DNA from: Monomorium pharaonis
Taxonomy: Eukaryota > Arthropoda > Insecta > Hymenoptera > Formicidae
Direction of reading: 5' to 3'
Assembly (NCBI RefSeq): GCF_013373865.1
Contig: NC_050476.1
Location: forward strand, 19,605,686-19,669,685
Length of the DNA stretch: 64,000 nt
Part shown: piece after piece, positions 36,561 to 48,799 of the stretch
Layout: each line of letters opens with the position of its first letter
How positions within the stretch are numbered: the first letter of the stretch is position 1
Notes under the pieces: generated by a model
What the model was told of the DNA's origin: nothing
Database searches by the model: none
What the model saw: only the letters and a program-made list of their open reading frames with translations
Program-made: the position numbers and the translations under genes

Positions 36561-39406
36561 GAATAGAGATTCTCGAGAACGCACACGGTAAACTATCTCG
36601 AGTAACGTAAAGCTACTCGGTGGCAAACGGCAGGGTGCTATTATGATTGTCTGGTGCTCTTCTCGGATCCGCCGTAAACGTTAAATACCCCCAACCTCAT
36701 CCAATAATGCAATATTAATAAAAACATTTTATTGGTCGACCGACTCTGACTGTGGGAAACTGCGCGAAGAGAGCGAAGGTTGGATTGGGCCAAGTTTCGA
36801 CCACCGGCTAATCAAGCAGTCAGATCGATACTGTGATTTGGAAGAGAAAGGCGTTACGAGGGTGAAAGATACGACCTCGGCGTACCTTCCGAATATTCAA
36901 TTCTTCATCCCTCTCCCCAGTCTAATTTCGCTTCGCAAAGAATAATTATCGCACAATCTTAGTAGAAGAAATAAACAAAACTAGAAACTAGGAACAATCG
37001 CATCTTAATTACGAGACTGTAATGAGAAATACTGCGCATAAATTATAAACACTCGATTTCTCCTCATTTATTACAGTACACGTTATTATCATAATATCTT
37101 GTATTATAATTTTATCGTGAAAAATTTATCATAATTAATATATAAAATTCGAACTTCTTAATCTTGATATGCAAATACTGTGTAAATAATAACATCCGGA
37201 ACATCTTTCACGGTAACTTTTGTTGCACATAATAATATTAATGAATGTCAACCGCGGAGGCAAGCCCTTAAAGCGGCTCCCCTTCGCGGCAATGAATCGA
37301 AGGGCCCGTCGGTTCCGATTTCGTAGATATCGCCGATACATTTCGGGAGACAGATCGGCACAGATGGGACTGCCCGGGCACGATTTCGATTTCGATCTCT
37401 CGCTCTCGATCCCATAAATATCGGGGCGAGGCAACCCGCCGGGTAATTACGTATCGCTGCCATACACGTGGGGCGGGGAAGAACGTGGCGCGCGTTCAAT
37501 AGGCGCCGATATTACGCCTATACGTAGTCGCGGCACGCTTGACCCCCTGACATCCGGAATGATATAATAATAATTGTAATACCGGTAATCACATTCGCGC
37601 GCGCACTCGGCGCGCGGATCCATCGGTGGGAGAAGGAGCGGGAGGGGGGGCTTTCGCAGAACGCACAACTTGCGCTCCCTCCCATGATATTGCTCGGGGA
37701 GGGTGGCCCGACACGCGGGGTGGAGCGCTTCTCGAAAGAGATACTGCCCTCGCTTTAAAAGGTTATTAAGACCGAGCACCGCGCGGGTCAACCTCTTCGC
37801 AAGGCCGAAATCGAAATTGTGTTTTGCAACGCTGAAGCCGGGTTTACATATTAAAGGCACACACATCCGGCTGAACTTTTATTATAATAAAGCTTCTTAT
37901 TGTTTTCAAAAGACTTTCATCCTTTCTTTCTTTTTTTTCTGTAATTATTTATTATTATTATATTATTATAGCATTTGTTGCCTATAAATTTTTATAAAAG
38001 TGGCTAATCCTGTATGATAAAAATATACACTGTGATCCGAAATTCGCAAATCAAAACACTACAGTAAGAATAGTCTCAAAAAGGTAAAAAGATGATGTAA
38101 TGATCTCGTGACAGATGGCCATCTAAACATAGTCTCTGATTAATTAGCTTTAAATTCTTATATCTCAAACACGTCTGTTTGAAATAGAAATTTACAAATG
38201 ACCGTTTTACTTAATTTTTCGAAAACTATTTTAAATAACAGTATTTTAATTCAAGAACTTCAACATGCTCCGTATAAATTATGCATATACAGTTAAAGAT
38301 TGTTAATGTTAAAACATATTCGATTACTTTTATATAAAAGTTGTTGTATCTATTGTTGCACGGATTTATATAATTACATCCTCTATCCTTGTCAAGTTAA
38401 TACAGAATATTAAAGAAATTAATGTTAAAATATATGCCTCCTCCGGTCACAAAGCGATTTGCAAATTCTTCGTAAGATTTCTCTCGAAGTGTCAATTGCA
38501 CGATGGATCTCAAAGTATAAAAGTAAGACATCCGGCGGGACCGCGAATTTAATTTCTTCCGCCGGCGTTTCAATCTCGTTCCACGAAGGAAATCCCTCTC
38601 GATCGGTCTCTCTTTCTCCCTCTCTTTCTCTCGTGGGGAGAACAGCGGACGGAGCTGCGTGAGAAAAAAGAAAACAAAAAAAACAAGAGAGAAGGGAGAG
38701 AAATACGAGCGCTTTCAATTGCCGCGTATCGCGAGGCGAGTGTAAAGGGGGAGGGGGAAGGAGGGATAAAAAGGAAGGGACAGTGAAGTCGTGTATAGTA
38801 GAGCGATGATCGGCCGGCCATGAAATACGTGGCCATTAACGGCCATAACCATTACCGATTCGACTGAATTGTGGAGGTTAGCGTGGTGGTTCTGATCCCC
38901 TTTACGTGCTTTACTTAACTGTCAAGAAATTAGCATATTATCTGGACGGTAGCTTCGCTACCTCCGATTCTCTGGGAGAAACGCGCCACGCCGGTGATTT
39001 GTTCCCTCCTCCTCCCTCGCGCTCGCTTTCGGAAGCGCTCCTTCTTAAAGCGCTCGGGATCGACGTCATTACGGTCATTAAAACGGGGAATAAGCTCAGA
39101 ATAATTAAAACCTCGATAAGTCCAGCCGCCGCTCCCTATCCGCCGCGCGCTTGACGAAACATTCTTGCCTTCGGAACTGGAAATTCGTTGGGACCAGTTT
39201 ATTGCTTTAATTAACTTTCAGCATTTCGCATAAATGCGAGCCAACATTATTCATAACGAAGAAGTGATAATCGAACGTCGGGTTTACCCAGAAATAACTC
39301 TTTTATTGGTCTCCTAATATCGGTCTTATCAGCACTCTTTTGTTAATTTTTTAAATAATATAATTTCTTATACTTAATTTATGTATTAGTTACAATTTTA
39401 CAATAT
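36561..39406. other. Non-coding, inferred intron / upstream region
   Basis: CpG-rich islands at about 37250-37830 and 38440-39150 are separated by AT-rich DNA. The first has an RCGATTTCGATTTCGAT micro-repeat. No exon was recognised. Confidence 0.45.
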
Positions 39407-39408
39407 TA

Positions 39409-39829
39409 CACGGAAAAACAATTACTCTCAAATTGAAACTTATGTATTCAAATTAACGCGATCCTTGTTTTCTTGTTTCCTTGAGTTTCAAATTTGAAAA
39501 TCTTGAATTTCAAGATATTATAGCTTTATTTCAATACTATAAGTATTATTTTAAAAATATGATATAATTGTTTTGATAATTTTATTCTAAGAAAATTATA
39601 ATCTTCGATTTAAACATGTAGTATTTTTTATCCAATATTTTTCTTTTCCATTCAAGAAAATTATTCTTAAATAACAAGAATATTATTTTCTTGGTTAAAT
39701 TATATAAAATTTTGAAATAAATCTTTATTCAAGTAAATCTTTTTGATTTAACGCAATATAATCTTATTTCAAAATTTTCGTTTTGAAACTGGAGATATTG
39801 TCAAAACAAGAATATTCTTTTTTTCTGTG
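39409..39829. mobile_element. Putative MITE, subfamily H (CACGGAAAAA termini, TA duplication)
   Basis: The ends CACGGAAAAACAATTACT and the complement of TATTCTTTTTTTCTGTG are weakly inverted repeats, flanked by TA on both sides. The 421-bp interior is AT-rich with repeated CAAGAATATT and AAGAAAATTAT motifs. It is the least certain of the TA-flanked elements. Confidence 0.6.
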
Positions 39830-39831
39830 TA

Positions 39832-41059
39832 TACTTGAATAAACAAATTTTTAAATATTTTCATAAATCGATAGTGTCAATAAAATTAATATGTTACTGT
39901 CTAAACACTTGGGAAGCTCTATATATTGTAACGCGCACTAGAAGAAGTCGCTTTTATTTCAAATCCATTCTGCATTAATATCAGTTTTTTTTTCATTAAT
40001 CAAATTTTCGCGTTAATCTCCCCGATCCGTTACTCTCTATTATGATACCAACTGAGCTGATCGCAACCTTTGACCGTTGCAAAAAAGAAAAAGGCGATCG
40101 AGTCAGGTGCCGCACACTCGAAAAGTCTCGCTTGGTAACGAGAGATCGTTTCGGTATACGGGGGGAGACCTGATAATTAGGAACGGAGCGTTGCCGAAGG
40201 CTTCCTCGAAACTTCGTCGTTGACCCGGTCGTAATCGACAAAAGGGAAACAACCATTCGCGACGGCGCGATCCGAGCGAGCTGTCGTAAGCCGGAAAGGT
40301 AAATACGGAGTCGCGGAATACCGGCAAAACTGCGGTTTAAGTAGGCTTATAAACGGGTAAGAAGCGCGGGAGCGTTTCTACGTAAGCAAGAAACGGCGCG
40401 GGATTATCGGCTCTCGTAAAACTAACTGCCGCTCGTTCAGCAATTATCTCTTATTCTTCCAGCTTTCGAGCAGCTTCGTCGGAGACGGAACACCGATCTC
40501 CTGTCCGTCTCTCTCCCTCTCTCTCTTTCTCTCTCTCGCTCGCTCGCTCGCTCTTTCTATCTAGGTGCCTTTTCATCTCTTCGAGGCAGTAAACGCCCGA
40601 GATGAACGGGAATCAGTTGAACGGGTAGCTGGTACCTTTCTATGAAGCTGTTAACTTCTCGCTAATACATGCGTTACCGACTCGTTGTGGTCGCGCGAAA
40701 CTAACCGTCGATTTCTTAGGTCCTTATACTTTCTTCACTAAAAATGATCACACTGTGGTCATGCTGCTCCCCGGTGAAGACGGCCGATCGAGCCTTCATA
40801 TTTATATATTGCAATTAATATTGAGTAATCGATATATTTTGTAATTAATAATTTTTAATGAATCAATGATATGACTTCTAATAGCAAAAATTATTTATAA
40901 TAGTCTAAAAAATGTCCAATGTTAAAGTTCTCTAAATTTTTTATATAATCTAGAAAAGGTAAAAAATTTATTTATATATTATATTAAACAGTTATCAGAA
41001 AAATGCATAAATTATAATCCTTTCGATCTTAATGTTATCCGTATTTTAAAAGTCTTTAG
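39832..41059. other. Non-coding, inferred intron / upstream region
   Basis: A CpG-rich segment at 40080-40620 ends in a CT/CTCG repeat; AT-rich elsewhere. Nothing coding was recognised. Confidence 0.45.
40506..40553. repeat. (CT)n/(CTCG)n compound microsatellite
   Basis: CT dinucleotides pass into four CTCG/CGCT tetranucleotides and back to CT, about 48 bp in total. Confidence 0.88.
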
Positions 41060-41061
41060 TA

Positions 41062-41294
41062 CACTGAGAAAAAAATAATTGATTCAACAAAATTTTTTTG
41101 CCGCCAGCTTCCAACAAAAGATATATTCAATATAACAATATATGGTATTGTAATATAAATACATAATTCAATCATTGTATTTGCATTAACAGCAAATGTT
41201 ATTATATTAAGTATATTTTTTGTTGGCAACCCGCAACTAAACGTTTTGTTGTATCTCAATATACATACGGTGCAATTAATTCTATTTTCTACCA
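41062..41294. mobile_element. MITE, subfamily E, copy 2
   Basis: Starts with CACTGAGAAAAAAATAATTG after TA. Its GCATTAACAGCAAATGTTAT and TTGGCAACCCGCAACTA blocks match the reverse complement of the element at 11464..11658. The right terminus (AATTCTATTTTCTACC) is diverged and appears to hold a roughly 20-bp insertion, so the end is approximate. Confidence 0.75.
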
Positions 41295-42455
41295 AGAAAA
41301 TTCAAAAGAAATCTTTTTTCAATGTTCAAAAAATTATTATCGAATTAATTTAATGTATATTGATAATATTTTTGTATCAGCAAGAGCTGCACTTTTAAAC
41401 TGAATTAAAAAGTCGAATCACCCATAAACTAACAATAGCGAGTCATTCTTATTTTTCGTGTTTCACAACGCCAGGCAATAAACCCGAAAATGTTTAACGT
41501 AAACGGACGTAATTGGATCTCGGAAGAACGAAACGAAATAAAGATCGCGGTAGCTTCTTACGGCATCGCGAACTTAATGGGGTTAACCTCTCGGCTAACC
41601 CAGGTATAATTAAAAACAGAAAATGATCCGGGACGAATCGGCATTATTGATCTCTGTACTTTAATTTGGTACTTTTCCGCTATATGCAAGCATTTGTAAT
41701 TAACTACTTCGCGAAATTAAGATTTCGTACTCGCCCTGATAAAAGCAATTCAACATTTTATGTAAGAAATTCGAATTATTATGCTTTCTCGTACATTTCT
41801 TCCGCAAATATCTGGCTAAAATGTTATTGCATTATCACTTAACGGGCTACGTTTAAACGATTACGCGGATCGGTCGTCGTCCCTGCGGGGATTTATACAA
41901 AAAGATATAATTCCCGAAGTGTATCCCGCTATAAGTAAGATTTCGGCGCTGAGAAGAAGCAGATGCGCGCACCGGTGCAACCAGCGTGGCACGCGTAATG
42001 CGTATCATTGGGCCCAGTCCTCGTAAACACGAGTGCAAAAAACAATTATTAAGCGGAGATTGAAGAGAACGACGGCTACAGGAGGGAGCAGAGGGCAGAC
42101 GCGCGGGACGAGGATCCTTAGCGCGAATCCCACGGTCGTTCTTGCTCCTTTGGTTTCGGCTGCGCCGGCTGTGCATCCTCTTTAGCGCGGATATTAATGC
42201 GCTGATCGTAAGAATCAAATTTACTTCGGCTAAACTAGAGCAAATTCGAGTCTCAACGACGTGTCGTTAAAAGCTAACGACGTACATATATATTTTTTTC
42301 TTTTCATCCGGGTTTTTTTTTAAATCAAAATCAGATCCGACGAAATTGATAATAAATGTTTTTCATTGAACTTTTTATTAATTGTAACATTTGTTATTTA
42401 TACTTTTCTTTGTGTTAATTTTTTTAACTGCGATCATTACTAAGTTGTTACAATG
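41295..42455. other. Non-coding, inferred intron / upstream region
   Basis: AT-rich with a CpG-rich portion at 41850-42260. The minus-strand frame there (about 120 codons) is Arg/Ser-rich and unrecognised. Confidence 0.45.
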
Positions 42456-42457
42456 TA

Positions 42458-42628
42458 CTCTCTAAATTTTTTAGAGTGAAAATACCGCCACTACAATTTT
42501 TCGAGTAATTTTCCACTCCAATCAAAATTAAAAATTAATTTTATTAGGGTGAGTTTTAACTCTTATTGAATGAAAAATCACTCGAAAAATTGTAGTAGCA
42601 GTATTTTTGCTCTAAAAAATTTAGAGAG
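42458..42628. mobile_element. MITE, 'ACTCT' subfamily I (CTCTCTAAATTTTTTAGAG termini, TA duplication)
   Basis: The 171-bp palindrome has ends CTCTCTAAATTTTTTAGAGT and its near-exact complement, flanked by TA on both sides. Inner inverted blocks are CTACAATTTTTCGAGT and ACTCGAAAAATTGTAG. Its outer end reappears at 3381-3393. Confidence 0.88.
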
Positions 42629-42630
42629 TA

Positions 42631-43373
42631 TAATATCTAACATAATTGAATTACAATTACATTATAGAAAAATTAAAATATTTAAACATTAATTTATAAA
42701 AAATGCATTTGTAACTCTCTAAATTATCGCAATTTTTATAGGGCAAAAGCGCCATATGATTTATCCATCAACGTATGGTGAAGAATATTATACGCTACAG
42801 ACTCGTATGCTACATTTACCGCAAAATGTAGCCGTTCGATTCTGAAGTTTATATACGAGATAGATAGCGTGCAACGTTATTACGGGTTGGGAATCGCATC
42901 GGCGCATTTAACGCTAAATGCGGGATACGAATGCGGGTCTGAGACGTCAACGACGATGCAATTGTATCGATCTCGCGGCTCCCGGCGCGTGATTGAACAA
43001 TTCCAGTTTCTCACGATTACATAGTATTTCGAGTCAGGGGCCGACATCGATTTCTGCGCATCGTGAACGGTTCGCTGTCATGATGCCGTTTGAATAATGA
43101 AAACGGTCTCTCACCGCAGCCGGCTGGCGTATGTGGAATTCGCTCGAGATTGCAACAGGAACGATAATTAGAATAGTTAATTTCCCTTCGGAGGATCAGC
43201 CTAGCGATCGAAATCTCTTCGAACGATGCACACGTACCTTTCAAATATTTCACGGGTGTAACATCATACGTTGAAATTTATTAGTATATTTCACAGTAAT
43301 TGGCAGACAGGAATTTCGTGACCAGTATACACATTACATGTTCAATAATGCAAGATTAATATATATACCGAGA
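42631..43373. other. Non-coding, inferred intron / upstream region
   Basis: Moderately CpG-rich (42780-43250). Another ACTCTCTAAATT fragment at about 42715-42727 resembles the end of the element just upstream. No gene was recognised. Confidence 0.45.
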
Positions 43374-43375
43374 AA

Positions 43376-43573
43376 ATAATATTGTTGACGTGACAAAATT
43401 TTTTAACTAAATTAAAATTTTGTCAGTTCAAGAATTTATGCATTTAACCTAAATTTAGCATAAATTTTAATTCAAGTATTTATATAATTAATTGAAATAT
43501 ATAAATACTTAAATAGACAAAATTTAATTTAATTAGAAAATTCAATCAAATTAACAACATTTTTTTCTTAGTG
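43376..43573. mobile_element. MITE, subfamily C, copy 2
   Basis: Ends TACCGAGAAAATAATATTGT and ACAACATTTTTTTCTTAGTG, flanked by TA on both sides. The subterminal ATTAAATTTTGTC blocks and the AATACTTAAAT interior match the subfamily at 26595. The first base is T rather than the usual C. Confidence 0.82.
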
Positions 43574-43575
43574 TA

Positions 43576-45381
43576 GACAGTATTACAGTATCGATTCTAA
43601 ATATTTGCACATATTAAAATTTGAATAGGAAAAAAAATCTTATCTTATTCGTTAAAAAATAAGGAAATAAAGAAATAAAGATAAAAATATATTTGTAAAA
43701 TCTTATTAATTAATTATTCGCTAATTCGTGTATTTACTACAATATAGGCTCTTTGACAAGTAGCCAGTATTATTGTCAAAGTAAAATTACTCAAATTTTA
43801 TTATCATTATGATTAAACACGAATGAATGGAATAAATTAAAGTGAAAGAAATTAACCCCCGTACTGTGCCAATAATTCCTAAACCGCGATAAAAATAGCA
43901 CGCAGATGTAAGAATACAAAGGTCGTTGAAAGATCTGCTCGCTTTGCGGCGAAGATCAAAGATTTAACGAAATTGGACAACAAGTACTCGTCATGCATTT
44001 GACGTCCCGCGACTTGAAATACTTAGAATCACTAATTCGAGGCTTCATGGTTGATGCTGCTGGTCGGAGCTCATTTCTTCCTACCGGGTGTCTTTAAAAT
44101 ACTGCCACGTAACAAAAGACATCAGAATTTTTATTAATATAAATAATTGATGCAGATTCAACGCCTACTTTAATTATAGTACATTTTATTTGAAAGAAAA
44201 TACTAAAATGCTTCACAATTTTGTGTTTTTAACAGTGCTTTCAAAGAGTAAAAGATAAAAAAAACTTTTATAACTGTTAATATAAAAAAGATACTAATCA
44301 CATCGCCAAAATTTAATTTTCAAGTAAAAATCAAAGCAATGCTCAATAAACAAGTTAAAAAATTACTTTCCCTTTCTTCTTAAATAAATAATTAGCAATT
44401 AAATTCACCTATATAAAATAGATAAAAGGTGATTAAAAATAAACCTGATTTCTGTCTCAATCAAAGATAATTACAACAGGTTAAAAAAAAAGCAATTTCT
44501 CTAAAAGAATCATCGTTCTATCATTATTAATGATTTAATTCGTCGCAAAGATACCGGAGAAACTTTTCTTAAGTTATGTACAAACGAATTTGTATCTGTG
44601 TAATCAGGTCGGCGCGGAAGATATCGCAAAGGGGGGTATAAAACTAGAGGGGGGGAGGGCAGAACGGGAGGTAGGGGATTAGCGATTGAGGAGAGTGGGT
44701 TAGTACCACCGCATAAAATCGCATATTTATAAAATGCAAATTCTAATTGCGGTAATAGAAACGCTAAATTAATGATTGCATTTAAAACGCTTTATCAACG
44801 AGCGGCACGTTTTAACTCGCGCTACACTTGGCAGCACCTACGCGGAGAAACGTACAACGGGTTTACCTGCGTTACACCAAGCCGTGGACGTCAACGTGCA
44901 CGCGTAGAAAATAATATGGACATTAGACCGGCGCAAGACCAAATTGCGGAAACCTTATACCCGACTGTACGCATACACACATACAAAACAAGTTGTGTCA
45001 CTGTATCGACTCACGGACTGCTGATAATTATGCATACTCCTAATTAGCGTAATTAACGGTATAATTGAGCCCCGCATGTAAATTTCTACCCCCGCTGAGA
45101 CAGCCCCTTCTTCCCCACTTCCAAACCCGGAAGGGGCAATCTTGTCGACGCCATTTCTTTTCCTTTTCTCGAGAACGGAATATTTTAGTGACGCATACGC
45201 TCCATTGTCCTGATTTGACGGCGTACACGTTCTGCTTCAATCAACGATTTTAATTGGGAATATGATAATATGCGGCGTTAGAGGGTAAATTAGAAATCAT
45301 CAAACTCTCTCGGTTGGAACCTGTCCTAGTATCTTTTAATATCTTTAAACCTTTTAATATCTTCTCCGTGTGTAACTTCAC
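43576..45381. other. Non-coding, inferred intron / upstream region
   Basis: AT-rich with CpG-rich stretches at 43880-44100 and 44800-45250. It contains CTACCGGGTGT at 44081, a string repeated at 57128, but no paired inverted end. The duplicated TTTTAATATCTT strings near 45335 are local. Confidence 0.45.
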
Positions 45382-45572
45382 GTTATTCGTTATCTTGAAT
45401 GAAGAAAGAAAGCGCGAAAGGTTCATTGCAAGTCATTAAACACCAATGTTCAGGTTTGAAATAATCGTAAATATTGGTGCCCAACTGTGTTTAAAATAAT
45501 TGATCCCTGATTTCTAAATTCTATCGAATGTAAGAAACAATTTTCGAGTTCTACCCAACTAAAGTTTTTCTC
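45382..45572. repeat. Local direct duplication, copy A (uninterrupted)
   Basis: Blocks GAAAGGTTCATTGCAAG, TCAAACAC-like CATTAAACACCAATGTTCA, TTGAAATAATC, TGTTTAAAATA, and ATCGAATGTAAGAAACA...GTTCTAC recur in the same order and orientation about 520 bp downstream (copy B). Copy A has no insertion and so preserves the pre-insertion arrangement. Confidence 0.75.
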
Positions 45573-45900
45573 AAAGTTTTTCATTATATTAAAAATAATT
45601 ATATTAGTCAATATCATTTCTCTTACAATAGAAATCCTTTTATTTATACACTAGATTATCTGCATATTGTTTACTCAAAATTATGCTATAACTATGCTAT
45701 TGATTAAAAGTTACATTTCAACGATTCGACTGAACTCAATGCAATTCGAATCGGCGTAAAAAAATTTTAATCCACGCATTTTTAACATAAAGTACACTTA
45801 TATATCAATTATTTTAATATCAAATAATATAATAATTTTCAGAATATTTAAGTATGTGTCCAACTACATAATTTTACACATATATTTAATAATAATAATA

Positions 45901-46520
45901 ATATTCGTTACTTTAAATAAAGAAAGAAAAGAGTGAAAGGTTTATTGCAAGCCATCAAACATAAATGTTCACACTGAGAGAAAAAAATAGTCGCATTTAC
46001 CATAATTTATAATTATTTTTGGCCGTAACAATATTTTTATAGTTAAATTAACAATATAAATTATAGTTAACTTAACACTATATTATTGTTACAATAGCTA
46101 TAGCATTCGTTCATACAATCATATATATGGTTAAACGTGCCATAATTGTGATTTATGTATGGTAGAAAATTTGTATGATAGAATATGTATGATAGAAATT
46201 ATTATAATTTATAGTAAACTTTTTAGTTTATAGTGAAATTTTTACCCTGTTTGGCACAACTATACGTATGTTATTTACACTTTAATATTATAGCAATAAT
46301 AACTATAAAAATGATATTTGCAACTATTAATAATTATTTTACTATGCAATTATAGTTGCAAATACTAGACACTTCTCTCAGTGCATGTTTCGAATAATCA
46401 AATATTGATTTTCAGTTTTTACAGTTTACTGTATTTAAAATAGGTGCCCGATTTTTAAATTATATCTCGAATATAAGAAACAGTAACCTTTCAGGTTCTA
46501 CAAGACCCAAATTTTCTCTT
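45901..46520. repeat. Local direct duplication, copy B (split by a MITE)
   Basis: The duplicated sequence runs 45901..45971, is interrupted by the 412-bp element at 45972..46383, and resumes at about 46386..46520. The order of blocks (GAAAGGTTTATTGCAAG, AAATGTTCA, then TGTTTCGAATAATC, TTTAAAATAGGTGCCCGA, CTCGAATATAAGAAACAG, GTTCTAC) parallels copy A, with moderate divergence. Confidence 0.75.
45972..46383. mobile_element. MITE, subfamily A, copy 2 (CACTGAGAG termini, CA duplication)
   Basis: The 412-bp element has perfect terminal CACTGAGAG / CTCTCAGTG, flanked by CA on both sides (45970..45971, 46384..46385). In reverse complement it matches the element at 9802..10195. Its position inside a duplicated sequence shows that it arrived after, or independently of, that duplication. 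Confidence 0.9.
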
Positions 46521-47284
46521 CAACTAAAAAAAAATTTGTACCGCAAATTTGACAAATTCTCACTTCGAGGATATAACTTCTCGCAACTGAACGCGCGCGC
46601 TCGGCTCCAGGTTCCTGATAACGCCAGCTAACTTCCGACGGAAAAGCGAGGTTAGAAGTAGCCGAACGAACGGTGGGATTTCCGGTGTGCGCCGTCCTCG
46701 CGAAAAATAGAAAAGTATTTTCGTTATCGCCCCGCCGGAACGAAACAAACTGGGCGACCACCCGCCCAATGGGCGGGACTTGCATTTCGCGACGCTTTCA
46801 CATCGGGTACGTAAATAGTCGGCGAATGTGCGTTGTAGGGTTAGACTGGCAGCCCGACCACGCCTACCAGGCGGAGAGAACTTTCGCACACACCGGCGAT
46901 ATTACGTGATCCAGCCGATACCGGAAGGAGCTTTCGTTATTTTATATGAAAAACGCACCCTGCGCACCGGTGCGGTGCGCTCCCGTGCCTGGCCGCTATC
47001 TTTTTTTTCGTTTCTGCAGGGAGGAGCTCCTGTCACTCGGCCGCGCGGCGTGCGTCCCACTGAACGTATTGTACGCTTTGGCGAACGTCTCTTTGTAATA
47101 TTACAACAGAAAGCTAACATGTTAGCTGCAGCTTCCCTTTTTTTTTTTTCTTCACCAAGAATGCGCCACGTCGAGAATTTTTATGAAATGTAAAATGCGT
47201 GTCACGTTGTTTGCAGAACATGATTCGTTTCAGTAGCGGTGAGTTTGCTTCAAACAAAATGAAATAATTATACGTAATATTTTA
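46521..47284. other. Non-coding, CpG-rich inferred intron / upstream region
   Basis: A CpG island at about 46570-47070 has overlapping open frames on both strands that share no motif with known families. A poly(T) run sits near 47138-47149. Confidence 0.45.
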
Positions 47285-47286
47285 TA

Positions 47287-47530
47287 CACGGAGAGGATTT
47301 TCTCTTAAAATTTGGTAATTGTAGGATAATGTGTGACCTCGAAGAATTTTACTATACTTTTTAGGAAAATTTACTAAAAGTATAGTAAAACATACTATTA
47401 TACCTTCAATAAAATTTACTAAAAATATAGTAAATTTTACTAAAAAGTATAGTAAAATTTCTCGAGGTCACACCTTGTCCCACAATTACCAGATTTTGAG
47501 GGTAAATTTGAAAAGAAAATTCTCTCCATA
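47287..47530. mobile_element. MITE, subfamily D, copy 2
   Basis: Ends CACGGAGAGGATTTTCTCTT and GAAAATTCTCTCCATA, flanked by TA. Shares with the other two copies the GATAATGTGTGACCTCGA block, here also present inverted (TCGAGGTCACACCTTGTC), and the central TAGTAAA repeats. Confidence 0.88.
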
Positions 47531-47532
47531 TA

Positions 47533-48558
47533 TAATCTTATTAGACGTGTGACAGATCTTAGTCAAAAATTGTTACACATCACGATATATGTAAAATATT
47601 TATTTAAAAAATGACTAACGTGGTATCTAATTTTATAAGTAAATTATGTCAGTTTTCTATTCAGTTTTCTATTCAGTTATACACCTTGTAAGATTTTAGG
47701 ATTCTTAAACTGTTTCAAAATTGCCACTGATAAAGCATATAATGGCTAATATTAATATAATTTTAATGATACGCATCTGCCGCGAAAAACGTGAGACGCG
47801 TGTGTCTTCGTTACAATTAAAGAACGACGCTTCATATTTCACATTGACTAATCACATCACGTGTTAATTTAAACGGGAATCGAGCCGCAAGTTGATTACG
47901 CACGTGGAAGTAATTATTCTTACGCGCGCGCACACTTAATTTATGCCGGAAGTGGTTTTTGTATCGCCTAGAGGAACGGAATGTCTACCGCTTTATGTTC
48001 ATTAACGATTTTCCGGCTTTTTTCCGGCTGCGTGGATTGCGTATCAGTTCAAAACCTAATTATATATACGCGTCTGAATATAGACATCGTGAATAAACAC
48101 ACGAAGAAGCGTGTCCATCCTCCACGTGCGACCAGCTAAGGTGTGCAATTTATCTAACCGTAAATCAAAACGTTGCCGCCATTCTTTAATTATTTGACTA
48201 AGGATTTAGATAGACACAGCAATGTCGACAAAATAAATTTTAAATATCTTTCAGCTAAAATAATGTCATTCTCGAAGATAAAATAAACAATTTACTTGAA
48301 GAAATTTTTTTTGCTTTCGATCTAAAAGATGATATATAAAGATGAAAAAATATGGGAGAGCCTATATTTTGCAAACATATTTTTTTATCTACTTGAAAAT
48401 GTAAAAGCAGTAATAAAAGAGAGTCGCCGAATGCATACCACTTAAGGGGATGATGAAGTGCTTCACAAACTTAATCGGGTTACTTACGTACTTACTCATG
48501 TAGGCGCTCAAGCTGATTGCTAGAGTGTCATAATTTAATTTTTTATATCATTTTTTAT
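47533..48558. other. Non-coding, inferred intron / upstream region
   Basis: AT-rich, with a CpG-rich middle (47770-48180). A 12-bp unit AGTTTTCTATTC is repeated tandemly near 47650-47675. Nothing coding was recognised. Confidence 0.45.
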
Positions 48559-48560
48559 TA

Positions 48561-48797
48561 TACGGAAAGAATTATCTCTTAGAAATTACCTTGAAAATCG
48601 TGGTAATTGTGTGACAACGTAAACCTTGAAGAATTTTACTATATTTTTGACAAAATTTACTAAAACTTTGCCAGATTTAAAAATTTACTAAATTTTAGTA
48701 AATTTTGTTAAAAGTATGGTAAAATTCTTCAAGGTTTACGTTGTCTTACAATTACCACGATTTTCAGGGTAATTTTTAAGAGAAAATTCTCTCCGTG
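48561..48797. mobile_element. MITE, subfamily D, copy 3
   Basis: Ends TACGGAAAGAATTATCTCTT and AAGAGAAAATTCTCTCCGTG, flanked by TA. The inner inverted blocks ACAACGTAAACCTTGAAGAA and TTCTTCAAGGTTTACGTTGT are perfect complements, longer than in copies 1 and 2. As at 43376, the first base is T instead of C. Confidence 0.88.
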
Positions 48798-48799
48798 TA

